Assembly (NCBI GenBank): GCA_013373545.1
Contig: JABXHQ010000126.1
Span: 1 to 64,000 of the forward strand
DNA: 64,000 nt
Origin: Gammaproteobacteria bacterium
Lineage (GTDB): Bacteria > Pseudomonadota > Gammaproteobacteria > Enterobacterales > Kangiellaceae
Direction of reading: 5' to 3'
Shown: piece after piece, positions 1 to 8,978 of the stretch
Numbering within the stretch: position 1 is the first letter of the stretch
How the letters are laid out: each line of letters begins with the position of its first letter
Translations under genes and position numbers: made by a program
Notes under the pieces: generated by a model
The model's input: only the letters and a program-made list of their open reading frames with translations
Told to the model about the DNA's origin: nothing
Database searches by the model: none

Positions 1-461
1 CTTTCACGCTTAGACATGCGGTACCATTGCCATAGTAAGATCTTGCCATGGAAATACCCGTTGGGCTGCCAAAGTGGAATGAGGTAGTTGGCAATAAAAG
101 ATCTCAAACGTTGTTTGCTAAATCGCAAATGTGATTCGGCATAATCGTCTGGGGTTCTAAAAATATGGAGTATTTTATACTCAGCAAATGCCTCTGGAAT
201 TAAATAGGGCAGTGCATAAAGCATATTATTCGCGTCATAAATGATCTCGGCATGTTGATGCTGATTTAACTTGCGCCAAAGAAACCTTAGTAACGATCGC
301 GGGAATAACCGCGCGAGCGTGAAGTGAGACAGTATACAAAATAGCCGAGAGTAGCGACTCTCATGGACCGCCATCACTTGCGGACGCAAGGCATTAATAA
401 GATCTGCAAAAAAAAGTGTACCGGTGCGTCCAGTGGATATAATTAAATATTTTTTATTCAC
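1..461 (-). CDS. Sulfotransferase-like P-loop protein (partial, runs off window start)
   Basis: Manual reverse translation from GTG at 461: MNKKYLIISTGRTGTLFFADLINALRPQVMAVHESRYSRLF...; STGRTGTxxF resembles the 5'-PSB P-loop of sulfotransferase-like proteins, and EYKILHIFRTPDDYAESHLRF resembles the 3'-PB region. No stop before the window edge; not in the supplied ORF list. Confidence 0.6.
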   Translation of the reverse strand, partial: MNKKYLIISTGRTGTLFFADLINALRPQVMAVHESRYSRLFCILSHFTLARLFPRSLLRFLWRKLNQHQHAEIIYDANNMLYALPYLIPEAFAEYKILHIFRTPDDYAESHLRFSKQRLRSFIANYLIPLWQPNGYFHGKILLWQWYRMSKRE

Positions 462-467
462 GGCTGG

Positions 468-2372
468 TTATTCTTGCTCTGCTAAAAATGCCTGAATCGT
501 GGCTAACTTTTCTTCTTCCATGTCAGACATCGAACGTTGGTTACCACTCTTTAGGAACTCAATTTCTTGTACGATGCGCTTTGCCGCCGCTAAATCATTC
601 GTGGCGAGTAAGTTTTCAAGTTTAACCAGTAACCAACTCGGATTTGGGTTGATTGAAAAAGCTAAGTCGGCTTTAGCTATTGATGCATTATATTGTTTAT
701 CAATGAGTAGCGCTTTGGCTAATAAGCCATTCAAATATTCTTGTGTGGCGCTTAATTGAAACTTAGGGTTTACAATTAAATTCTCAATCGCTTGGATGAG
801 CCGTTTGTTTTCGAGGCCTTGGCAACGGTCGCGCTCTTTAAGTTCAATGACATTGGCAATGGGAAGAGTAGCGCCGTAAGTAAAATCAGTTTTCTTAAAT
901 AAACTTAAGTCTTGAATCGCGGGTTCACCATCTAAGATATAGCACTTAACATGCAGTAAACGTAAGTTGGCACTGGTGCTTAATGGTTTATTGTCGACTG
1001 CGGTTTGGATAAATTTTTGTGCTGAAAGAGGCGAGCCCATGTCATATAGCCAAACGCGAGCGGCTTCTAGCTGCGCGCGAACCGACTTGGGTTTGTCGAG
1101 CGCTAACGTATTAAATAAAACTAATTCGCTCTTCCAAGATGGCGTAATTAAACAAGTGACAAAGCCGATGACTCCCGCGTATAAAAAAGCGACGACTTTT
1201 GGTGCATGAGAGTCTTTTATCATCACAATAAGGTGCATAATAATAAAAACAACACCAAGCATGGGAATATAATTACGATGTTCAAAATACAGCTCAAGCG
1301 GCAGAACCGTAGACTCTAGTAAGTGGCCGCCGAAAAACCAAACGATGCCTAAGGTGAGTAATGGCTGTTTCTTGCGGAAGATAAACTGTGCGACCAATAA
1401 AGCAAGGATAACCAGTAGTGAGATAAGCGTAGAAATCGGTTCAAACAGACCTTTCGATACGACAATATCGTCGTGATACAAGCTTGAGCTGGAAACGCTC
1501 GGGATCAAAATTGAGTGTAAGTAATCGAGTAAAATTCTCAGCTCAGTCATTACACGCTCACTCATGGTAAAGTCACGAACTTCCCATAAACCATCCAACC
1601 GTTTACCGAAGATAAATAATGAAATGAATAAAAAGGCAAAAGGAAATAGTAATAACGAGTAGTTTACAAAACGGGTTACTGTAGGACTGATAAACTGGGT
1701 GTCGCGATAAAGCGTATAGTTTAGGGTAAACAAAAATAAAGGCAGTAAAACAGCGGTTTCTTTTGAAAGTATGCCTAATAGACCAAAGCCAGCGAGCGCT
1801 AGGACCAGTAATGCAGCTTCTTTTAAGGTAAACGATGAATGTTTATTGAGACTCGATGTGTAGTACCACATGGCCAGCAATACAAACGTTCCACTCAATA
1901 AGGTCATTCGCTGCACAACCATGTAAATAGCGGTGACATGCAAAGGACTGACTGCCCATAAAAATGTTAACAGTAGCGCAATAGTGTTGTTTTGACTGGC
2001 CGCAGTACCCTGATTAACGCGCGTTACTAAGTTGCGTAAAAAGAAAAATAAAATGACGCAGTTTAAGCAGTGGATCAATATATTGGTGAGCTTAAATGCA
2101 AAGGGGTCTGCTGGCCAACTTTGCGCGTTTAGAGTAAACGATGCAAATACTAATGGGCGTCCGGTAGCGCTACCGCCACTAAACACAAACTGTTTCCAGC
2201 TGGTAAAGTCATTAATGCCGTTTTCTAGCGGTGCGAGATTGTGAAAATCATCAAATACAAAAGGGCCGTTGACTCCGGGAAGATAAATAGCAATAACCGC
2301 TAAACAAAGAAGCAAAAGCCAAGTGATAGGGTTGCGGTAGATTAGTTTAAAAACGGTCATGCTAGCAGCCAT
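468..2372 (-). CDS. Multispanning membrane protein with C-terminal TPR-like region; TMTC/PMT-like putative protein O-glycosyltransferase
   Basis: 634 aa; N-terminal TM segments with an extracytoplasmic YLPGVNGPFVFDDFHNL motif (DD after the first TM, as in GT-C/PMT/TMTC-like enzymes), many TM helices, helical repeat C-terminus; directly downstream of pilin genes. Confidence 0.6.
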   Translation of the reverse strand: MAASMTVFKLIYRNPITWLLLLCLAVIAIYLPGVNGPFVFDDFHNLAPLENGINDFTSWKQFVFSGGSATGRPLVFASFTLNAQSWPADPFAFKLTNILIHCLNCVILFFFLRNLVTRVNQGTAASQNNTIALLLTFLWAVSPLHVTAIYMVVQRMTLLSGTFVLLAMWYYTSSLNKHSSFTLKEAALLVLALAGFGLLGILSKETAVLLPLFLFTLNYTLYRDTQFISPTVTRFVNYSLLLFPFAFLFISLFIFGKRLDGLWEVRDFTMSERVMTELRILLDYLHSILIPSVSSSSLYHDDIVVSKGLFEPISTLISLLVILALLVAQFIFRKKQPLLTLGIVWFFGGHLLESTVLPLELYFEHRNYIPMLGVVFIIMHLIVMIKDSHAPKVVAFLYAGVIGFVTCLITPSWKSELVLFNTLALDKPKSVRAQLEAARVWLYDMGSPLSAQKFIQTAVDNKPLSTSANLRLLHVKCYILDGEPAIQDLSLFKKTDFTYGATLPIANVIELKERDRCQGLENKRLIQAIENLIVNPKFQLSATQEYLNGLLAKALLIDKQYNASIAKADLAFSINPNPSWLLVKLENLLATNDLAAAKRIVQEIEFLKSGNQRSMSDMEEEKLATIQAFLAEQE

Positions 2373-2506
2373 TATTATTGTGTGACTTTAAAAAGCCTAG
2401 TTAGGTGGAAAAGCCTAATCTTAGTGAAGAATGCTAGCCGCGGCAATCAGACGATGCCAATAACCTAAAAATGTTTAGTTAAAAGTGCTGAGTGTAAGAG
2501 CCGATC

Positions 2507-2920
2507 TTATCTGCAGTTAGAAGGTCGATATTTAGCATCAACCGTACCACCGGTACAACTCCAAGCAATCGATCCGCCCGAAGCAGTGGATGGGGAGAGT
2601 GTCACGGTAGCGCCCGCAGCGACTTTATTATTAAACTGAACCGTAATGACACCATTTGCGACGGCAATTGAAGTGACGGCAGTATCAGTAATGGTATTAG
2701 CAGCGGCCAGTCCGGCAGCGGTATTATCTGCAGGCCATGTGCCTTCAGAGGAAAAATATTCCGCGACAGAAGATTTCGCTTCTTGTGCTAACTGTAATCC
2801 ACCTGAAACGTAGGTACGTTTGGTGTAGTCTTGGTAAGCCGGTAGTGCGATGGCGGCGAGAATGCCGATGATAGCCACAACAATCATTAACTCAATTAAC
2901 GTGAAACCTTGGTTTTTCAT
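2507..2920 (-). CDS. pilA: Type IV major pilin-like protein (second copy)
   Basis: [35 protein letters not shown]: class IVa prepilin leader with G/F cleavage and Glu5; C-terminal Cys pair (SCTGG...NCR). Confidence 0.95.
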   Translation of the reverse strand: MKNQGFTLIELMIVVAIIGILAAIALPAYQDYTKRTYVSGGLQLAQEAKSSVAEYFSSEGTWPADNTAAGLAAANTITDTAVTSIAVANGVITVQFNNKVAAGATVTLSPSTASGGSIAWSCTGGTVDAKYRPSNCR

Positions 2921-2975
2921 TGCGTAGCCCTCTTTAATCTGTTTGGAAGTAAGTTTAGATTTAGGAGAAGAGTGA

Positions 2976-2998
2976 GGTGCGGCGAATGCCGCCGCACC
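2976..2998 (-). other. Perfect 9-bp hairpin between the two pilin genes
   Basis: ggtgcggcg-aatgc-cgccgcacc; no T-tract, so possible processing or attenuation element. Confidence 0.7.
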
Positions 2999-3017
2999 GG
3001 AAACTGCTAACTAAGAA

Positions 3018-3434
3018 TTATCGGCAGTTTGCTGGACGGTATTTAGTATCAACAGTACCACCAGTACAGCTCCAACCAATAGAGCCACCAGCTGTCGCAG
3101 GAGTCAATACGATAGTGTTACCGTTTTCAACTTTAGCGTTGTAAGTAACAGTGATTACACCGTTAACTACAGCAACAGAAGTTACCGCATTACCAGTGAT
3201 CTGAGCCGCTGCAGCAAGACCTGCTGCAGCATTGTCTGCTGGGAAAGCGCCTTCTGAAGAGAAGTACTCAGTTACCGCTGTTTTAGCTGATGCGGCTAGG
3301 GTTAAACCTTCAGAAACGTGTGAACGCTTGGTGTAATCTTGGTATGCAGGAAGTGCGATAGCCGCAAGAATACCGATGATTGCAACAACGATCATTAACT
3401 CGATTAAGGTGAAACCTGAATTAACTTTTTTCAT
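3018..3434 (-). CDS. pilA: Type IV major pilin-like protein (promoter-proximal copy)
   Basis: [37 protein letters not shown]... with C-terminal disulfide-loop cysteines; highly similar to the adjacent pilin. Confidence 0.95.
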   Translation of the reverse strand: MKKVNSGFTLIELMIVVAIIGILAAIALPAYQDYTKRSHVSEGLTLAASAKTAVTEYFSSEGAFPADNAAAGLAAAAQITGNAVTSVAVVNGVITVTYNAKVENGNTIVLTPATAGGSIGWSCTGGTVDTKYRPANCR

Positions 3435-3481
3435 GTGTAAACTCCAAATATGAGGTTGTGAATTGACTTCGCTCTTATCTA

Positions 3482-3497
3482 TGCGAGAGACGTGCCA
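3482..3497 (-). promoter_or_regulatory. Putative sigma-54 (RpoN) -24/-12 promoter of the pilin gene
   Basis: Minus strand TGGCACGTCTCTCGCA = TGGCAC-N5-TCGCA, one mismatch to TGGCAC-N5-TTGCA, 47 bp upstream of the pilin ATG. Confidence 0.8.
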
Positions 3498-3591
3498 AAA
3501 ATTAGATTATCAGTAACACTATGAAAGTAAAGGGGTTTAGAGGGGTAGATCGTTACAACTGTTAAGTAAGTCGCTTTTTCACCATTAAAAA

Positions 3592-3630
3592 GTGACACAT
3601 TATGTAACATGGGGTGACAAAAAGTGTCAC
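3592..3630 (-). promoter_or_regulatory. Putative PilR-type enhancer repeats
   Basis: GTGACAC (3592-3598) and the palindrome GTGACAaaaagTGTCAC (3614-3630), ~95-135 bp upstream of the -24 element; TGTC cores match the known PilR preference. Confidence 0.5.
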
Positions 3631-3700
3631 TTTAGAGCGTAAGTGGACCTTTTTGGTCAGCTCATAAGTTGGCATGAGAAAGCCACGGTGGGCAGTCACC

Positions 3701-4558
3701 TTATTGAACGTTAACCCGCAGACTTAAATCGAGCGCGCGTACATGCTTGGTCAGTGCTCCAACAGAAATATAGTCAACCCCGGTGGTGGCGATTGTGGCT
3801 AATGTCTCTAGAGTTACATCGCCAGAGGCCTCCAGTTTGATGCTGGCATCAAGCGCTCGAACCAAGGTGACCGCTTGGGTCATCATGGTTAAGCTAAAAT
3901 TGTCCAGCATGATCACATCCACCTTTGCCGCAATGGCTTGCTCCAGTTCTGCGAGGGTTTCAACTTCCACTTCAAGCTTGAGGTCACTGTTTAACTGCCG
4001 AGCGTTACGCACCGCCTGCGCGATTGAGCCCGCTGCCGCAATATGGTTCTCTTTAATTAAAAAAGCATCAAACAGTCCAATACGATGATTATGGCCACCG
4101 CCCACCGCTACCGCATACTTTTGCGCTAAGCGTAAACCCGGTATGGTTTTTCGCGTGTCCAGTAGCTGACAAGTCGAGTCATGCAGCTGTTCCGCATACT
4201 GTGAGGTCACAGTGGCGGTGCCGGACAATGTTTGCAGCAAGTTCATTGCGGTCCGCTCGCCGGTCAATATGCTACGAGCAGGACCGGTCATGGTTAATAA
4301 GATGTCATCGGCAGCAATGACATCGCCCTCAGCCTTGTGCCAAGTTAGCTCTACCTTACCGCCCAGCTGCTGAAATACTTCATTGACCCAGGCCTGCCCA
4401 CAGAGTACGCCAGCTTCTCTGGAAATCAGCGTTGCGGTGGCAATGCATTCGGCGTTAATCAGTTCGGCGGTATAGTCACGGCCAATCGCTCCGAGGTCTT
4501 CTCTCAGAGCATCGCGCACATTGCGCGCTATTTCGTTCGCTGCGGGTGTCGGTATCAT
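3701..4558 (-). CDS. nadC: Nicotinate-nucleotide pyrophosphorylase (carboxylating)
   Basis: QLLDTRKTIPGLRLAQKYAVAVGGGHNHRIGLFDAFLIKENHI is diagnostic of NadC. Confidence 0.97.
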   Translation of the reverse strand: MIPTPAANEIARNVRDALREDLGAIGRDYTAELINAECIATATLISREAGVLCGQAWVNEVFQQLGGKVELTWHKAEGDVIAADDILLTMTGPARSILTGERTAMNLLQTLSGTATVTSQYAEQLHDSTCQLLDTRKTIPGLRLAQKYAVAVGGGHNHRIGLFDAFLIKENHIAAAGSIAQAVRNARQLNSDLKLEVEVETLAELEQAIAAKVDVIMLDNFSLTMMTQAVTLVRALDASIKLEASGDVTLETLATIATTGVDYISVGALTKHVRALDLSLRVNVQ

Positions 4559-4913
4559 TGTGGATATTTCAAACTATGGTTGGATTGGTCTATTCTTACA
4601 TGCAAGCGGTGCATTTTAGCTGGAATCCAGCGTTGGGAAAAGTCGTTGTACTGTGATTAGGAGTCGGAAGTGAAGGAGTATGGGTCTAGAGTCTCCGTTG
4701 AGTGGTCGATGAGATAGCTGATTAGGGCGCGTTAGCATGGAATTAATGAGGCGGTTCGCTATTTTTAATTCTTAATCTCTAATGCGCGATAATCTTGTCG
4801 ATAAATTTTACGCCTTTGTGAAAGCAGTCACACAGCAAGACAGGATTTTGGACTACTTTTTAATCATGTTGTCCACTTATCCGTAAGTGAGTGTCCCCTG
4901 AGGTAGTAAGATT

Positions 4914-7163
4914 GTGACTAAAAAAAACCAAGTTGTTCATTTCCCGCAAAACTCCCATGAAACCTTTGTTGGTGAGAAAGTTAATTTGTCTAATTTAGTC
5001 ACGCAAGCCAAAGATCTGGCCGTCAATGAGCTGGTGCTGCTGCTTAATCGCATGCTCGACTCAGCCGATGACAAGCTGTTCGATATGGCGGATAAGTCCA
5101 ATCAAGTTACTTTTTTTAATGCCATGCGCCAGGTGCGGATCAAGCGTCAGGGGCTTATCAATATTTTTAAGCAAGAGCTGGAGTACGCCTTTAAAAAGCA
5201 ATTAGGGGCAGTTATTGAAGAGCGCACGGTGGATAACGTTGAGTCCATGTCTTTGGATGGCTTGAGCTTGGTGCAAGAGGATGACTTAGAAGAAGATTTG
5301 GCAATTGATGCCATGGTCAATAAAGGGCGGGCTGATAACAGTGTTGCCCTTGAACACATCTGTACCCGCCTTGACACGTTATGCACCAACGTCTCAGTTA
5401 CCCAATCAACTAATCCTTTGGACCCGCGGTTTATTGCCGAAGCGTTTCGGACCAGTAGTCATAGCCTCGAGTTGGATGTGCAATCGCGACTGGTGGTATT
5501 TAAGTTGTTTGAACGCTCAGTTGTCGACAGCTTAAAAGATGTCTATTTAGAGGTGAATGAAGAGTTTGCCGAAAAAGGCGTGTTACCGGATCTTCACAAG
5601 CGGCGTCCGCGCCGCCAAGAGCGCGAGCGCGTGCAACGTGAGAAAAGCGAATCCGCTGAGAGCGACAAGCAAAGTAAAGATGACTTACGCGATGAGGTTC
5701 GTGAAGAGGTTTTCAATACGTTGCGTGAATTAATCGGGAATCGAAAAGTCGCCTACCCTGAAGGCAGTGAAGTAGTTAAAACGGATCAAGTGGTTAATGC
5801 GTTAACTACCTTGCAAAAAGATCCGGGTTATTCGCCGAAAGATTTGTCGACACCCGATCAAGTGCGTCATATTCTGAGCGGATTCTTACCCGCAACTCAA
5901 GGTCAAGTCAACGGTGGAACCATTGGTAATGTGAATGATGATGTCATTGACATTGTTACCATGCTATTTGACTTTATTCTTGATGACACAAATTTACACA
6001 ATGATATTAAAGCGCTACTGGCACGCCTGCAAATACCGATGCTCAAAGTCGGTATGGTGGATCGTTCGTTTTTCAGCGATCGACACCATCCCGCGCGTAA
6101 GTTACTGAATGAATTATCGCGCGCTGGAATTGGCTGGGTTCCGAGTAATAACGGCGGGCCAGATCCGCTGCTGACTAAAATTTCACAAACCGTTGAAACG
6201 ATTACTTCAGAGTTTCGTGACGACGTAACATTATTTAGTCAGCTGCTTGATGACTTTGAAGTGTTTAAGTCGCAGGACACTAAACGCACCTCGATTCTCG
6301 AAAAGCGTATGAAAGAAGCTGAAGAAGGCAAAGCGAGAGCCGATTCAGCAAGACAAAAAGTTAATAGCGAAATTGCCCGCATGTGCCATGGTCGAATCAT
6401 CGCTGAACCAGTCAAAAATATTTTGAAAGAAGCGTGGACCAACGTACTGTTTTTAGAGCAGTTAAAGCCAAATAACCAAGAAGGTTTTGATAAAGCTATT
6501 AAAGTGGCTGAATTTTTGGTGTGGAGCGTTCAGCCGAAGACCTCAGAAGATGCCAAAGCTAAGTTGAAAAAAATAGTTGTCAGCTTAATCAAAAACCTGC
6601 GTCTTGGCATGAATCGAATTTCATTTAATTCTTATCGTTCAAGCCAATTATTAGAAGAGCTTGAAGAATGTCATCGTCAAATTCTAGAGTTACCGATCCC
6701 ATCGCCGAGTGAAACTGAAGATCAGGTTTCCTCGGTCGCTGAGACTATTGGTGTAACGGCTACCGAAGAAACGGTAAAAGAGTTATCGCTTCCCACTTCA
6801 GATGAAGTCGCGGCAAAGCCGCAACAAGCTGCTAAAGCAACACCGCTTGATGCTCTAGAAGATTTGACCGATGAAGCGGATAGCGTTTATGAAACAGTCA
6901 ATCAACTGCAAGGTGGCTCATGGTTAGAAATGGCGGCGCACGAAGATGGCTCTACTCAACGCTGTAAGTTGGCGGCACACATCGTCAGTTCCGATAAATA
7001 CATTTTCGTCAATCGAACCGGAATGAAATTAGCCGAACTAACTAAAGCTCGACTGGCAGCAGGATTAAAAGCCGGCTTAATCAAAATTCTCGATGATGCG
7101 GCATTATTCGATCGCGCATTAGAATCGGTTATTACCAATTTACGTAGTCTCAAAGAAGCTTAA
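4914..7163 (+). CDS. DUF1631 family protein
   Basis: 749 aa, family-like sequence and conserved gammaproteobacterial context between nadC and ampD. Confidence 0.8.
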   Translation: MTKKNQVVHFPQNSHETFVGEKVNLSNLVTQAKDLAVNELVLLLNRMLDSADDKLFDMADKSNQVTFFNAMRQVRIKRQGLINIFKQELEYAFKKQLGAVIEERTVDNVESMSLDGLSLVQEDDLEEDLAIDAMVNKGRADNSVALEHICTRLDTLCTNVSVTQSTNPLDPRFIAEAFRTSSHSLELDVQSRLVVFKLFERSVVDSLKDVYLEVNEEFAEKGVLPDLHKRRPRRQERERVQREKSESAESDKQSKDDLRDEVREEVFNTLRELIGNRKVAYPEGSEVVKTDQVVNALTTLQKDPGYSPKDLSTPDQVRHILSGFLPATQGQVNGGTIGNVNDDVIDIVTMLFDFILDDTNLHNDIKALLARLQIPMLKVGMVDRSFFSDRHHPARKLLNELSRAGIGWVPSNNGGPDPLLTKISQTVETITSEFRDDVTLFSQLLDDFEVFKSQDTKRTSILEKRMKEAEEGKARADSARQKVNSEIARMCHGRIIAEPVKNILKEAWTNVLFLEQLKPNNQEGFDKAIKVAEFLVWSVQPKTSEDAKAKLKKIVVSLIKNLRLGMNRISFNSYRSSQLLEELEECHRQILELPIPSPSETEDQVSSVAETIGVTATEETVKELSLPTSDEVAAKPQQAAKATPLDALEDLTDEADSVYETVNQLQGGSWLEMAAHEDGSTQRCKLAAHIVSSDKYIFVNRTGMKLAELTKARLAAGLKAGLIKILDDAALFDRALESVITNLRSLKEA

Positions 7164-7213
7164 TATTGCATTTCGGCGAGCACATCGTTTAAGGTGCTCG
7201 CATGACTTCTTAA

Positions 7214-7759
7214 GTGACTAACGTTTTGCGAGTTCAACAACTTCCTTCTCCTCATTTTAACCAGCGACCCGCTGGCGTTGTCGTGAATTTATTGGTTTTA
7301 CACAACATTAGTCTGCCGCCTGGTGAATTTGGTAATGGCTATGTTGAGCAATTTTTTTTAGGAAAGCTCGACGCCACTGCGCATCCGTATTTCGATGAAA
7401 TAGCAGAATTAAAAGTCTCCGCGCATTACTTTATTACTCGAACCGGAGCGATTACAGAGTTTGTAAACCCGCAACTGCGGGCCTGGCACGCCGGTGTTTC
7501 GAGTTGGCAAGGGGAAACCAACTGCAACGATTTTTCGATTGGAATTGAATTAGAAGGTACCGATCATTTGCCTTACCAAAGCGCGCAGTATCAAGCGTTA
7601 GCGGAGCTCACCGTTTCACTGATGCAAGCTTATCCCGCAATTACTGCTGAGCGCATCGTGGGGCATTCAGATATTGCTCCAAAACGCAAAACGGATCCCG
7701 GCCCGGCCTTTGACTGGGACTATTTTAGGCAACTATTGGTGACCCAACAACAGGGATAA
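7214..7759 (+). CDS. ampD: 1,6-anhydro-N-acetylmuramyl-L-alanine amidase
   Basis: GTG start; NLLVLHNISLPPGEFG, SAHYFITRTGAITEFV, RIVGHSDIAPKRKTDPGPAFDW amidase_2 motifs. Confidence 0.96.
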   Translation: MTNVLRVQQLPSPHFNQRPAGVVVNLLVLHNISLPPGEFGNGYVEQFFLGKLDATAHPYFDEIAELKVSAHYFITRTGAITEFVNPQLRAWHAGVSSWQGETNCNDFSIGIELEGTDHLPYQSAQYQALAELTVSLMQAYPAITAERIVGHSDIAPKRKTDPGPAFDWDYFRQLLVTQQQG

Positions 7760-7847
7760 AATCGGTCACGGATATAGACATTGCAAGCGGATACTGATTA
7801 CACTTTGGGACCATAAGGATACTTTTAATGACCCGAAGGCGCTGCTC

Positions 7848-8618
7848 ATGACTTTAATCGTAATTGTTGCCGTATTATTACTGGAGACTTTTACCCCTCA
7901 ACTGACCCACCTTAGAAACCATGGGCGAGTCGAGCAGTTTGCGGTTAAATGGCGCAACATCTTTGATCCGCAACAAACGCTAAATCCTTGGCTGGTAGTT
8001 GTCTTAACTCTTTTACCAATTGTATTTGTCGCGGCTGTATTGCTGCAGTCGCAGCCGGGCGTATTTGGCTTCTTGTTTCAATTTGCAGTAACGGTGGCGA
8101 TTGTATTTTGGAGTCTTGGACCAAAACGACTTTCGGACTATTACTTCGATCTGCATCAGGACACTGGAGAGTCGCAAGACAACTCACTCAAATTGGTGGC
8201 CTTTGCCCATTATGGATTTTTGGCGGTGTTGATTTGGTTCGTGTTACTTGGGCCTTTGGCAGCACTCTTGTATCGAGTGATTGCTGTCTTAGCCGCACGC
8301 GCGTCTACCGCTGACGATTCTAGCCATCGTCACTGGGAAACCGCGCTGCACTGGGCGGACTGGGTTCCGGTTCGGGTTTCATGCTTTTTACTCATGCTGA
8401 CCGGCAATTTTGCGTCTGGTTTTAATGTGTTTAACGAGCGTGCGCTGAGTCCTGATACCGATAATCGACAGTTATTGTTAGACACAGCGCAGGGCGCCAT
8501 GAATTTAAATCACCTGAGTGAACCCCCGGCTTATCTTAGTGAAGCGCGTCATTCTTGCGAGCGCAGCATCATCTTACTGACCGTACTTGTCGCATTAATG
8601 TCGATTTTCAGTTGGTAA
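7848..8618 (+). CDS. ampE: AmpE-like regulatory membrane protein
   Basis: Membrane protein immediately downstream of ampD; conserved WVPVR and FNV regions. Confidence 0.85.
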   Translation: MTLIVIVAVLLLETFTPQLTHLRNHGRVEQFAVKWRNIFDPQQTLNPWLVVVLTLLPIVFVAAVLLQSQPGVFGFLFQFAVTVAIVFWSLGPKRLSDYYFDLHQDTGESQDNSLKLVAFAHYGFLAVLIWFVLLGPLAALLYRVIAVLAARASTADDSSHRHWETALHWADWVPVRVSCFLLMLTGNFASGFNVFNERALSPDTDNRQLLLDTAQGAMNLNHLSEPPAYLSEARHSCERSIILLTVLVALMSIFSW

Positions 8619-8978
8619 ACACTGCGACCGACAGGGCTGCGCACTAAATGAGTGCGCTAAACCCGAGCTTTTGTTGAAATAAAATTCCATAAAAGGCCTT
8701 ATTGGCGCGTTTTACTTTCATAATTTATGTAAAAAAATTACAAGATTCCACTGGTATGTCCTTCATTTTGCCTTTTCCTCTGGTATCATACGGCACCAGA
8801 ATACAGGTCAATGCATAAAATGGTGTTAAAATTCTTCGCCTGTTATTGACTAACCGATTGAAATAATTAGTGATATTTTAAAGTTGCTGGGGTTAAAAGT
8901 CGCAAAAACGAGCTAATTAGGCTTTACTTAGTGCGGCGTAACTGAGCAACATTTGGATAACCATGAGGAAATCGATTT

